A DNA stretch of 64,000 nt from positions 5,704,001 to 5,768,000 of the forward strand of contig NZ_JASTLB010000001.1 in assembly GCF_030499535.1 (NCBI RefSeq). Reading direction: 5' to 3'. Of this stretch, positions 31,965 through 39,792 are shown in pieces. Position 1 is the stretch's first letter. Each line of letters starts with the position of its first letter. The stretch comes from Streptomyces sp. TG1A-8 (GTDB lineage: Bacteria > Actinomycetota > Actinomycetes > Streptomycetales > Streptomycetaceae). Below the pieces are notes generated by a model that was not told the DNA's origin, did not search any database, and saw nothing but the letters and a program-made list of their open reading frames with translations. The position numbers were made by a program, and so were the translations under genes.

Positions 31965-33146
31965 ATGGACAACGACCAGGCGAACGGGCAGGCACGGGGA
32001 ACGGGACGGCGGGCGCTCCTCGGCGCCGCGGTGCTCGGCGCGGGCGGGGCGGTCCTCGGACTGCCCGGCGCCGCCGCGGCGGCCGCCGCCCGTCCGGCCG
32101 CGGCCGGACACGGCGGGCGGGGGCTGAAGGGCCTGCCGGTGCCGACCATCATCGGACACCGCGGTGCCAGCGGCTACCGGCCGGAGCACACCTTCGGCTC
32201 CTACGAACTCGCCCTCGACCTCGGAGCCGACATCGTGGAGGCAGGCGACCTGGTGCCCACCAGGGACGGGCACCTGGTGTGCCGGCACGAGCCGGAGATC
32301 GGCGGTACCACGGACGTCGCCTCGCACCCCGAGTTCGCCGGCCGGAGGACCACCAAGGTCCTCGACGGCGTCCCCACCACCGGCTGGTTCACCGAGGACT
32401 TCACGCTCGCCGAACTGAAGACGCTGCGCGCCGTCGAGCGCATCCCGGCCAACCGCCCGCACAACACCCTCTACGACGGACGGTGGGGGATCCCCACCTT
32501 CGAAGAGGTCCTGAAGTGGCAGGACGAGCAGACCCGCAAGCGCGGCAGGCAGGTCTGGATCTACCCCGAGACCAAGCACCCCACCTACTTCCGCAAGCTG
32601 GGCCTCGGCCTGGAGGAGCGGGTGGCGAAACTGCTGCGCGCGCACGGCAAGGACGGCCGCGACGCGCCGGTCGTCCTGCAGTCCTTCGAGCCCACCAGCA
32701 TCCAGCGGCTCAACCGGCTTGTCGACAACCCGCTCGTCGTGCTGCTCTCCTCGGCGGACACCCGCCCCTGGGACTTCGTCGAGGCGGACGACCCGCGCAC
32801 GGTCGCCGACCTGATCACGCCCCGGGGTCTGCGGGAGATCGCCGGTTACGCCCGGGGCATCGGCCCGACACTGGACCTGGTCATCCCCAGGAACGCCGAC
32901 GGCACCCTCGCCGCACCGAGCACGCTGGTCGCCGACGCGCACGGGGCGGGCCTGATCCTGCACCCGTACACCATGCGCAACGAAAACCCCTTCCTGCCGG
33001 CCGAGTTCCGCAGGGGCGGCACCGCGGACGCCTACGGGGACGCCTTCGGCGCCTTCCGGAAGTACTTCGCGACCGGCATCGACGGCGTCTTCACCGACAA
33101 CGCCGACACCGCACTGCTCGCCCGCGCCGACTTCCTGGGCGGCTGA
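31965..33146 (+). CDS. Secreted glycerophosphodiester phosphodiesterase
   Basis: Hydrolyses glycerophosphodiesters from lipid turnover to glycerol-3-phosphate and an alcohol outside the cytoplasm. The 393 residues begin with a Tat-type signal (GTGRRALLGAAVLGAGG, twin Arg at 15-16, then a hydrophobic Ala/Gly stretch to about 42). The GDPD domain starts with IIGHRGASGYRPEHTFGSYELAL (His64), followed by EAGDLVPTRDGHLVCRHE; the C-terminal part has GIDGVFTDNADTAL. It is related to the GlpQ type. The upstream GDPD-typical Glu-Leu-Asp after HRG is here EAGD, a small deviation. Two hairpins follow the stop. Confidence 0.93.
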   Translation: MDNDQANGQARGTGRRALLGAAVLGAGGAVLGLPGAAAAAAARPAAAGHGGRGLKGLPVPTIIGHRGASGYRPEHTFGSYELALDLGADIVEAGDLVPTRDGHLVCRHEPEIGGTTDVASHPEFAGRRTTKVLDGVPTTGWFTEDFTLAELKTLRAVERIPANRPHNTLYDGRWGIPTFEEVLKWQDEQTRKRGRQVWIYPETKHPTYFRKLGLGLEERVAKLLRAHGKDGRDAPVVLQSFEPTSIQRLNRLVDNPLVVLLSSADTRPWDFVEADDPRTVADLITPRGLREIAGYARGIGPTLDLVIPRNADGTLAAPSTLVADAHGAGLILHPYTMRNENPFLPAEFRRGGTADAYGDAFGAFRKYFATGIDGVFTDNADTALLARADFLGG

Positions 33147-33149
33147 GCC

Positions 33150-33171
33150 GGCCCGCCGTCAACGGCGGGCC
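33150..33171 (+). terminator. Terminator of the phosphodiesterase gene
   Basis: GGCCCGCCG-TCAA-CGGCGGGCC is a perfect 9-bp stem 4 bases past the stop. Confidence 0.7.
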
Positions 33172-33196
33172 CCCCGGCCCCCGTTCGGAGGGACTC

Positions 33197-33232
33197 CGCG
33201 CCGCCCCGGCAACTCACGGCCGGGGCGGCGCG
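33197..33232 (+). terminator. Second hairpin before the sigma-factor-like gene
   Basis: CGCGCCGCCCCGGC and its complement form a 14-bp stem with a 7-base loop that ends 11 bases before the next ATG. It may reinforce termination or limit translation of the next gene. Confidence 0.55.
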
Positions 33233-33243
33233 TCGTTCCGCAT

Positions 33244-33750
33244 ATGACGCACGATCTGGTGACCGCCCTGCGCCCCCTGCTCACCGCCGAGGCCTCCGCC
33301 GAGGCACATGCCCACGGAAGCGAGCCGGGCGACCTGGAACAGGCGGTCTGGCTCCGCCTCCTGGAGCGCCTGGCGGCCGACGGACCACCCCTCGATCCGC
33401 AGGGCTGGCTGCGCAAGGCCGTCCGCGCCGAGGCGCGCCGCAGCCGCCGCACCCTCCGCACCGAGCGCCCGTACGGCGGCGAGCCCGCGGACGACGCCCG
33501 CCCCGGACCCGAGCAGTCCGTCCTCACCGCGGCCCGCCACCGGGCCCTGCGGGACGCGGTCCGTCGGCTGCCCGGCCGCTGCCCCCGCCTCATCGAGGCG
33601 CTGCTCTCCCCGAAGGACCCGACGTACCGGGAGATCGCAGGGGAGTTGGGTATCTCACAGGGCAGTCTCGGGCCGGAACGTTCCAGATGTCTGGGATGTC
33701 TGCGTCGATTGCTCGCACCGGAGGTTGCGGCCCGCGGAGCGCGGGGATAG
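33244..33750 (+). CDS. Sigma-70-family (region 4) sigma-factor-like protein
   Basis: A 168-residue protein resembling a small sigma factor. The C-terminal part (about 95-155: RHRALRDAVRRLPGRCPRLIEALLSPKDPTYREIAGELGISQGSLGPERSRCLGCLRRLL) is a clear region 4 helix-turn-helix. The N-terminal part (DLEQAVWLRLLERLAADGPPLDPQGWLRKAVRAEARR) matches a shortened region 2. No anti-sigma gene is adjacent. There is no recognisable ribosome site before ATG; a strong hairpin ends 11 bases upstream, so expression may be low or the transcript leaderless. It may regulate a target set that is not visible here. Confidence 0.82.
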   Translation: MTHDLVTALRPLLTAEASAEAHAHGSEPGDLEQAVWLRLLERLAADGPPLDPQGWLRKAVRAEARRSRRTLRTERPYGGEPADDARPGPEQSVLTAARHRALRDAVRRLPGRCPRLIEALLSPKDPTYREIAGELGISQGSLGPERSRCLGCLRRLLAPEVAARGARG

Positions 33751-33795
33751 AAGTCAGGGACGACAGGCGATCAGGTGAGCGGGAGGCATGCGCAC

Positions 33796-34293
33796 ATGGG
33801 CATGAGCGTGACCATCTCGGTGGCGACCGAGCAGGACGCGGAGCAGATCTTCAGGCTCCAGTACCTGTGCTTCCAGAGTGAGGCGGCGCTGTACGGCAAC
33901 TACCGCATCGACCCGCTCGTCCAGAGCCTGGACTCCGTGCGCCAGGAGGTCGGCACCGACTGCGTCTTCGTCGCCCGGCTCGGCGACGAGGTGGTCGGCT
34001 CGGTCCGCGGCAAGCTCACCGAGGACGGCGCCGCCGCCATCGGCAAGCTCTGCGTCCACCCCCGCCTCCAGGGCCACGGCATCGGCGCGCGCCTGCTGCG
34101 CGCGGCCGAGGCGGCGCTGGCCGGGGAGCGGGGCGCCACCCGCTTCCGCCTCCACACCGGCCACCGCAGCGAGGGCAACCTCCGCCTGTACCGCCGGGTC
34201 GGCTACGAGACGGTGGGCCGGTCCAGGGGCGCCGACGGCGTGGAGATGATCGTCCTGGAGAAGCAGGCGGGCGCGTACGCGGCTACGGCGTGA
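33796..34293 (+). CDS. GNAT-family N-acetyltransferase
   Basis: Transfers acetyl from acetyl-CoA to an unknown amine. The 165 residues form one GNAT domain with the acetyl-CoA loop IGKLCVHPRLQGHGIGARLLRAAE (Q/RxxGxG/A pattern, about 82-105) and RLYRRVGYETVGRSR near the end. Three in-frame starts exist; ATG at 33796 is chosen because GGGAGG lies 9 bases upstream. The end overlaps by 11 bases the convergent membrane-protein gene. Confidence 0.85.
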   Translation: MGMSVTISVATEQDAEQIFRLQYLCFQSEAALYGNYRIDPLVQSLDSVRQEVGTDCVFVARLGDEVVGSVRGKLTEDGAAAIGKLCVHPRLQGHGIGARLLRAAEAALAGERGATRFRLHTGHRSEGNLRLYRRVGYETVGRSRGADGVEMIVLEKQAGAYAATA

Positions 34294-34720
34294 CGGCCCG
34301 GCGCTTCCGCAGCCAGTACAGCGCGGACAGCGGCAGCAGGACGGGAATGAAGACGTACCCCATCCCGTAGTCCGACCACACGGTCGCGTCGTGGAAGGCG
34401 GACGGCTCCACCACGGTCCAGGTGCCGACGACCAGCACGCCCACCAGCTCGGCGGCGCAGCACACCAGCGCCGCCCTGCGGGCCGTCTCCCCGCCGCGGA
34501 CCAGGGTGTACGTGATGAACCCGTACACCACCCCGGCCACCGCCGACAGGACGTACGCCAGCGGCGCCCGCTGGAAGTCCGTCGCGATCTGGTACACGGA
34601 ACGCGACACCGCGCCGACCACCATCACGCCGTAGAACCAGACGAGCAGCATGCCCGGCCCGCCGGTCAACCGGGTCGGCTTCTCCTCCACCGCCGTCACC
34701 TCAGCCTCCCCAGATGTCAT
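34283..34720 (-). CDS. Four-helix membrane protein
   Basis: A 145-residue integral membrane protein of unknown function. Four hydrophobic segments are visible (about 22-42, 52-75, 83-103 and 117-136), with a basic C-terminus (LRKRRAVTP). The N-terminal 17 residues are acidic and cytoplasmic-looking. The ATG at 34720 has GGAGG upstream and lies inside the last codons of the preceding gene (20-base overlap), so translation is coupled. The pair are probably subunits of one membrane complex or paired transporters; this is inference. Confidence 0.8.
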   Translation of the reverse strand: MTSGEAEVTAVEEKPTRLTGGPGMLLVWFYGVMVVGAVSRSVYQIATDFQRAPLAYVLSAVAGVVYGFITYTLVRGGETARRAALVCCAAELVGVLVVGTWTVVEPSAFHDATVWSDYGMGYVFIPVLLPLSALYWLRKRRAVTP

Positions 34721-35060
34721 GGAGCCGCACCTCCAGCACGGCCAGCACCACACCGCCGGCGGCCACCGTCACCGAACCCCAGCGCGTCCGCTCGGCCAGC
34801 GACATGAAGCCCGCCGCCGGCACGCACGCGAACGCGCCCAGCAGGTACGCCACGAAGATCGCCGTGCCCTGCTCCGGCTTCCCGCCCCGCGCCAGCTGCA
34901 CGACCCCGACGACCAGCTGGACCAGGGCCAGCAGCGACACCACGGCCATCCCGGTGAAGTGCCAGTCCTTGGTCGGCTGGTCCCGGTGGGCCGCCCAGCC
35001 GCACCAGGCGGCGAGCAGCAGCGCGGCGACCCCGGTCGCCAGCGTCAGGGCATTGAGCAT
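34701..35060 (-). CDS. Small four-helix membrane protein
   Basis: A 119-residue membrane protein without recognised family. Hydrophobic helices occur at about 5-23, 37-58, 68-86 and 94-108, with short loops (AAHRDQPTKDWH, ARGGKPEQG). It resembles uncharacterised actinobacterial membrane proteins. It is the first gene of a two-gene unit with the protein above and is divergent from the HAD phosphatase, with 69 bases between start codons. Confidence 0.8.
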   Translation of the reverse strand: MLNALTLATGVAALLLAAWCGWAAHRDQPTKDWHFTGMAVVSLLALVQLVVGVVQLARGGKPEQGTAIFVAYLLGAFACVPAAGFMSLAERTRWGSVTVAAGGVVLAVLEVRLHDIWGG

Positions 35061-35129
35061 GCCGCGACCCTATTACGGCGGAAACGGGCCGCCGCCGCCG
35101 ACCCCGCCCTACGCCGTAGGGTCTGGACC

Positions 35130-35780
35130 ATGACGATCCGCGCACACGCCCTCCTGTTCGACAACGACGGCACCCTGGTCTCCTCCCTCGACTCCGTCGA
35201 GCGCTGCTGGGCCCGCTGGGCGCGGGAGTACGGGATCACCGCCGAGGAGTTCGGACGCGTGGAGCTGCACGGCCGGACCGCCGTGGAGATAGTCGCCGAC
35301 CTGCTGCCCGCCCGCCTGGTCCCGGAGGCGGTCGCGCGGGTCGAACAGCTGGAGGTGGAGGACGTGCCCCACGGCGGCGTGCGCCTGCTGCCCGGCACCC
35401 GGGACTTCCTGGACGCGCTGCCCGCCGACCGCTGGGCCGTGGTCACCTCCGCCACCCGGCGGCTCGCCGAGGCCCGTCTGGAAGCCGTCGGCATCCGGCC
35501 CAAGACCCTGGTCGCGGCCGACGACGTCATCCGAGGCAAGCCCGATCCCGAGCCCTACCTGCTCGCCGCCCGGCAGCTCGGCGTCGACCCCGCCCGCTGC
35601 GTCGTCTTCGAGGACGCCCCCGCCGGGCTCCGGGCCGGCCGCGCGGCCGGCATGGCCACCGTGGCCCTGGCCACGACCCACCGGTCCGGGGAACTGGACG
35701 CCGACCTGGTGGTCGGCGACCTGTCGGCGCTGTCCGTCCGGGTCACCGACGAGGGAGTGGACGTGTCCACCCGCGGCTGA
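35130..35780 (+). CDS. HAD-superfamily phosphatase (sugar phosphatase-like)
   Basis: A 216-residue haloacid dehalogenase-like hydrolase. Motif I is LLFDNDGTLVSSLDSVE (nucleophile Asp10), motif II VVTSATRRLAEARL, motif III lysine in DDVIRGKPDPEPYLLAA, and motif IV VVFEDAPAGLRAGRAAGM. The small helical cap between residues 20 and 85 suggests a sugar-phosphate or glycerol-3-phosphate type substrate. Asn between the two Asp of motif I is allowed in the family. It stands alone with its own promoter region. Confidence 0.9.
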   Translation: MTIRAHALLFDNDGTLVSSLDSVERCWARWAREYGITAEEFGRVELHGRTAVEIVADLLPARLVPEAVARVEQLEVEDVPHGGVRLLPGTRDFLDALPADRWAVVTSATRRLAEARLEAVGIRPKTLVAADDVIRGKPDPEPYLLAARQLGVDPARCVVFEDAPAGLRAGRAAGMATVALATTHRSGELDADLVVGDLSALSVRVTDEGVDVSTRG

Positions 35781-35853
35781 GGACCGTCCGCCCCTGTCCA
35801 ACATGTGGACAGGGGCGGCCTGTCAGCACCGTTCTTCTGGTTTACTGATGCCC

Positions 35854-35946
35854 ATGACCGAGACGAGCAGCCGCACCCCTGCGACCGAGGCGACCGCGAC
35901 GCCCGGTGCTCGTTGTATGGGTCCATGTCGAATGTGCGCCTGCTAG
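35854..35946 (+). CDS. Putative Cys/Met-rich leader peptide of metNIQ
   Basis: A 30-codon ORF, MTETSSRTPATEATATPG followed by ARCMGPCRMCAC and a stop. Four Cys and two Met codons lie within the last ten, a density that marks translation-sensing leaders. TTTACT (35841-35846) ends 7 bases before ATG, so the message is probably leaderless; an ATG at 35848 is in frame too. When Cys- or Met-tRNA is short, ribosomes should stall near the end and change folding of the following 234 bases before metN. Polycysteine leaderless ORFs with attenuator function are known in mycobacteria. The ORF is seen directly; its role is inference. Confidence 0.6.
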   Translation: MTETSSRTPATEATATPGARCMGPCRMCAC

Positions 35947-36001
35947 AGGGCCCCCGCAGCACCTGAGCCTCGCGCCCCGAAGCGAGAGCCGCGGCACCTC
36001 C

Positions 36002-36140
36002 CGCGCCGGTCCCCGGCGCGCCGGACGGACGCCTCCCCGCGCACACGACGTTCCCCCCGGTCCGCCGCCGCAGCCAGAACCTGCCGCGCGTCCGGACGAA
36101 CGCGACGACACGCACCCCCGAACCCTCGACCCCGGTCGAG
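36002..36140 (+). promoter_or_regulatory. Candidate attenuator hairpins between leader peptide and metN
   Basis: Two perfect stems stand out: CGCGCCGG-TCC-CCGGCGCG (36002-36020) and CTCGACC-CC-GGTCGAG (36125-36140, short loop). The second could act as terminator or start-site mask and the first as competitor. No SAM riboswitch consensus was recognised in this stretch. Confidence 0.4.
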
Positions 36141-36180
36141 CGGGAACCCCCCGGGCACACCCACGCCCGCGTACCCGACA

Positions 36181-37230
36181 GTGACGGATATCCCAGTGAT
36201 CACCACATCGGGCCTGACCAAGGTCTACCGCTCCCGCGGCCGCGAGGTCGCCGCCCTGGACGGCGTCGATCTCCACGTCCGCGAAGGCGAGGTCTACGGC
36301 GTCATCGGCCAGTCCGGCGCCGGCAAGTCCTCCCTCATCCGCTGCGTCAACCTGCTGGAGCGCCCCACCTCCGGCACCGTGACCGTCGCCGGGCAGGACC
36401 TCACCGCCCTCGCCGGCCGCGGCCCGCGCGCCGGACGGGAACTGCGCCGGGCGCGCAGCCGGATCGGCATGGTCTTCCAGCACTTCAACCTGCTGTCCTC
36501 GCGCACCGTGCAGGACAACGTCGAACTGCCGCTGGAGATCCTCGGCAGGTCCGGCAGGGAACGCTCCCGCAAGGCGCTGGAACTGCTCGACCTCGTCGGC
36601 CTCGCCGACAAGGCCAGGGCCTACCCCGCCCAGCTGTCCGGCGGACAGAAGCAGCGCGTCGGCATCGCCCGCGCCCTCGCCGGCGATCCCAAGGTGCTGC
36701 TCTCCGACGAGGCCACCAGCGCCCTCGACCCGGAGACCACCCGTTCCGTCCTCCAGTTGCTGCGCGACCTGAACCGGCAGCTCGGTCTGACCGTCCTGCT
36801 CATCACCCACGAGATGGACGTGGTGAAGACGGTCTGCGACTCCGCCGCCCTGATGGACCGGGGCCGGATCGTGGAGTCCGGCACCGTCGGCGAGCTGCTG
36901 GCCACCCCGGGCTCCGAACTGGCCGCCGCGCTGTTCCCGGTGGGCGGCGGGGCCACCGGCGCCGACCGGACCGTCCTCGACGTCACCTTCCACGGCGAGT
37001 CCGCGGCCCGGCCGGTCGTCTCCCGGCTCTCGCGCACCTACGACATCGACGTCTCGATCCTCGGCGCCGCCCTCGAGACCGTCGGCGGCGTCCAGGCCGG
37101 CCGCATGCGCATCGAACTGCCCGGCCGCTACGAGGACAACGTGGTGCCCGTCGGCTTCCTGCGCGAACAGGGCCTGCGGATCGACGTCGTGGGCCGCGAG
37201 CCCCACCTGGTGAAGGAAGATGCCGAGTGA
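36181..37230 (+). CDS. metN: Methionine ABC transporter ATP-binding protein
   Basis: ATPase of the D/L-methionine importer MetNIQ. The 349 residues contain Walker A GQSGAGKSSL (about 44-53), the Q-loop FQHFNLLSSRTV, signature LSGGQKQRVGIARAL, Walker B/H-loop LLSDEATSALDPET and ITHEMDV. The C-terminal NIL domain (about 260-345) is the regulatory methionine-binding domain of the family. Start is uncertain: GTG at 36181 has no ribosome site, and GTG at 36196 is an alternative. It is preceded by the putative Cys/Met leader and overlaps metI by 4 bases. Confidence 0.94.
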   Translation: MTDIPVITTSGLTKVYRSRGREVAALDGVDLHVREGEVYGVIGQSGAGKSSLIRCVNLLERPTSGTVTVAGQDLTALAGRGPRAGRELRRARSRIGMVFQHFNLLSSRTVQDNVELPLEILGRSGRERSRKALELLDLVGLADKARAYPAQLSGGQKQRVGIARALAGDPKVLLSDEATSALDPETTRSVLQLLRDLNRQLGLTVLLITHEMDVVKTVCDSAALMDRGRIVESGTVGELLATPGSELAAALFPVGGGATGADRTVLDVTFHGESAARPVVSRLSRTYDIDVSILGAALETVGGVQAGRMRIELPGRYEDNVVPVGFLREQGLRIDVVGREPHLVKEDAE

Positions 37231-37964
37231 CCTGGTCCGAGATGCAGCCGCTGCTGTCCCAGGCGTGTTCCGAGACGTTCACGATGGTGTTCTGGTCCAC
37301 CCTGATCGCCGTCGTGGCCGGCCTCCCGCTCGGCGTCCTCCTCGTCCTCACGGACCGCGGCGGACTGCTGCAGAACGTCGTCGCCAACAAGGTGATCGGC
37401 CAGGTCGTGAACATCGGCCGGTCCATGCCGTTCATCATCCTGATGGTCGCGCTGATGAGCTTCACCCGCTGGGTGACCGGCACCACGATCGGCACCACCG
37501 CCGCGATCGTCCCGCTCGCCATCGGGGGCATCCCGTTCTTCGCCCGCCTCGTCGAGACGGCCGTCCGCGAAGTCGACCACGGCCTCGTCGAGGCCGTGCA
37601 GGCCATGGGGGCCGACACCTGGACGGTCGTCCGCAAGGTCCTGGTCCCCGAGGCGCTGCCCTCGCTGATCGCCAGCACCACGACCACGGTCATCGCCCTC
37701 ATCGGCTACTCCGCCATGGCCGGCACCGTCGGCGGCGGCGGCCTCGGCGACCTCGCCGTGCGCTACGGCTACCAGCGCTTCGAGACCGAGCTGATGTGGA
37801 TCACCGTCGCGATCCTCGCCGTCGCCATCTCCCTCATCCAGCTCGCCGGCGACTTCGCCGCCCGCTCCCTGCACCGCCGCGGCGGACGCTCCGGATCCGC
37901 ACCGAAGCCGCGGCTGACGAAGGCCGAGGAGCCGGCCGCGGCCGACATCGGCAAGGTCGCCTGA
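37227..37964 (+). CDS. metI: Methionine ABC transporter permease
   Basis: Membrane subunit of the importer, 245 residues with five or six helices (first at about 17-42, last at about 187-208). The EAA loop that docks MetN is VEAVQAMGADTWTVVRKVLVPEALPSLIA (about 122-150). GYSAMAGTVGGGGLGDLAVRYGYQRF is highly typical of MetI. The GTG start overlaps the metN stop. The last 35 residues are a charged cytoplasmic tail longer than in E. coli. Confidence 0.95.
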   Translation: MTWSEMQPLLSQACSETFTMVFWSTLIAVVAGLPLGVLLVLTDRGGLLQNVVANKVIGQVVNIGRSMPFIILMVALMSFTRWVTGTTIGTTAAIVPLAIGGIPFFARLVETAVREVDHGLVEAVQAMGADTWTVVRKVLVPEALPSLIASTTTTVIALIGYSAMAGTVGGGGLGDLAVRYGYQRFETELMWITVAILAVAISLIQLAGDFAARSLHRRGGRSGSAPKPRLTKAEEPAAADIGKVA

Positions 37965-38034
37965 GCGCGCCCTCCCCAGAACGCCCCGTACACCCGACAC
38001 GGGGTCGCACCACCCTGAAGGAAAGGCACTTTTC

Positions 38035-38865
38035 GTGCGTAACACCGCCAAGCTCACCACCGCCGTCCTCGCCGCCGGAGCCCTCACCCTCGGGCTGACC
38101 GCCTGCGGCTCCGGCAAGGACTCCGGCTCCTCCGGCACGAGCGGACCGCTCGTCGTCGCCGCGAGCCCGACCCCGCACGCCGAGATCCTCGACTTCGTCA
38201 AGAAGCACCTGGCGAAGAAGGCGGGTCTCGACCTGGAGGTCAAGGAGTTCAGCGACTACATCACGCCGAACACGGCGACCGAGGACGGCTCGGTGGACGC
38301 CAACTACTTCCAGAACCAGCCGTACCTGGACGACTTCAACAAGAAGCGCGGCACCCACATCGTGCCCGTCGTCACGGTGCACCTGGAGCCGCTCGGCCTC
38401 TACTCCCACAAGGTCGGGAAGGTCGCCGGCCTCAGGAGCGGTGCGACCGTCGCCGTCCCGAACGACACCGTCAACGAGGCCCGGGCCCTGAAGCTGCTCG
38501 CCGCCAACGGGCTCATCACCCTCAAGGCCGGCGTCGGCACCGAGGCGACCCCGCAGGACATCACCGCAAACCCCCGGAAGCTGAAGTTCAAGGAGGTCGA
38601 GGCGGCCCAGACCGCGCGCTCCCTGGACGACGTGGACGCGGCCGTCGTCAACGGCAACTACGCCATCTCCTCCGGCCTGAAGCCGGCCACCGACGCCCTC
38701 GTGCTGGAGTCCGCGAAGAACAGCCCCTACGGCAACTTCCTCGCCGTCAAGAAGGGCAACGAGGACGACCCGCGGGTCAAGAAGCTGGCCAGGCTCCTCA
38801 CCTCGCCCGAGGTTAGGAAGTTCATCGAGGACAAGTACCGGGGTTCGGTCATTCCCTCCTTCTGA
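38035..38865 (+). CDS. metQ: Methionine-binding lipoprotein
   Basis: Substrate-binding lipoprotein of MetNIQ on the outer face of the membrane. The signal peptide (residues 1-22) ends in lipobox LTAC, with Cys23 as the lipidated residue, then a Gly/Ser linker. The NlpA fold follows: VVAASPTPHAEIL, FSDYITPNTATEDGSVDANYFQNQPYLDDF, and VNGNYAISSGL, all characteristic of MetQ. The GTG start has GAAAGGCAC upstream. It is 70 bases after metI. Confidence 0.95.
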   Translation: MRNTAKLTTAVLAAGALTLGLTACGSGKDSGSSGTSGPLVVAASPTPHAEILDFVKKHLAKKAGLDLEVKEFSDYITPNTATEDGSVDANYFQNQPYLDDFNKKRGTHIVPVVTVHLEPLGLYSHKVGKVAGLRSGATVAVPNDTVNEARALKLLAANGLITLKAGVGTEATPQDITANPRKLKFKEVEAAQTARSLDDVDAAVVNGNYAISSGLKPATDALVLESAKNSPYGNFLAVKKGNEDDPRVKKLARLLTSPEVRKFIEDKYRGSVIPSF

Positions 38866-38867
38866 CC

Positions 38868-38889
38868 CCGTCCGGCCCGCCGCGGACGG
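38868..38889 (+). terminator. Possible terminator of metNIQ
   Basis: CCGTCCG and CGGACGG form a 7-bp stem with an 8-base loop right after the metQ stop. Confidence 0.5.
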
Positions 38890-39018
38890 CTCCGCGCCAC
38901 GCACGGGGTCCGCGCCCTCACCCGGTGCGGGTCCCGTGGTGCGGTTCACTGATCCCATGCTGCATGCTGGGCAGTTCAGCAGGCCCTGACGGCGATCCCG
39001 ACGGTTACGGAGCGGCGC

Positions 39019-39657
39019 ATGACTAGCACCTTCCCCAACATCTCCATCAGCACGGAGCGGTTGGTGCTGCGTGCCCTGGAGGAGGACGACGCGCCCGCCC
39101 TGGCCGAGATGATGAACGACGAGCAGATCGCCGCCTGGACCGACGTCCCCCAGCCGTTCACCCAGGACGGCGCCCGGCACTGGATCACCGAATGGGCCCC
39201 CGGCGAGCGCGCCGCGGGCCGGGGCCTGGACCTCGCCGTCACCGAGTTCCTCACCCAGCGCCTGGTCGGCGTCATCCAGCTGGCCAAGACGAACTGGCAC
39301 GTCCGGGCCACCGAACTGTCCTACATCATCGCCCCGTGGGCGCGCGGCGAGGGCTACGCCTCCGAGGCGGCGCTCGCCACCGCCCAGTGGCTCTTCGGCG
39401 ACCAGAAGTTCGAGCGCATCGAGATCCGCACCGCCGCCGACAACACCGCCTCCCAGCAGGTCGCGCAGAAGATCGGCTGCATCAGCGAGGGCGTCCTGCG
39501 CAACGCCTGCATAGCGCACGTCCGCACCGAGGACGGCACCTGGACCGACCTGCGCACCGACTTCATCGTGTGGAGCCTGCTGCCGGAGGACCTGGAGGGC
39601 GCCGACGGACACCTCGCCGACCGCGACGGGTTCACGTCCTACTCCGACTGGAACTGA
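39019..39657 (+). CDS. RimJ/RimL-type GNAT acetyltransferase
   Basis: A 212-residue acetyltransferase of the family that includes ribosomal-protein N-acetyltransferases and many amine acetylases; the true substrate is unknown. It begins STERLVLRALEEDDAPALAEMM. The acetyl-CoA loop is in LSYIIAPWARGEGYASEAALATAQWLF (about 108-135), and ADNTASQQVAQKIGCISEGVLRN is the typical C-terminal part. It has its own 150-base upstream region after metQ and is transcribed in the same direction as cobL. Confidence 0.88.
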   Translation: MTSTFPNISISTERLVLRALEEDDAPALAEMMNDEQIAAWTDVPQPFTQDGARHWITEWAPGERAAGRGLDLAVTEFLTQRLVGVIQLAKTNWHVRATELSYIIAPWARGEGYASEAALATAQWLFGDQKFERIEIRTAADNTASQQVAQKIGCISEGVLRNACIAHVRTEDGTWTDLRTDFIVWSLLPEDLEGADGHLADRDGFTSYSDWN

Positions 39658-39792
39658 ACCCGCGGCGACCCGCCCGGACCCGCGCGCGGCCCCGCCCGCC
39701 GCGCGTCCGGCAGCTCGACCGGATACCCTCACCAAGCCTGACTGAGGCCCCCGTACCCCTGACGACCCGCGCGAACCTGGAGACTGACGACG

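Noticed and set aside
35947..36180. SAM riboswitch before metN
   Set aside because: The conserved core of SAM-I/IV riboswitches was not found by eye; the leader-peptide explanation fits better.
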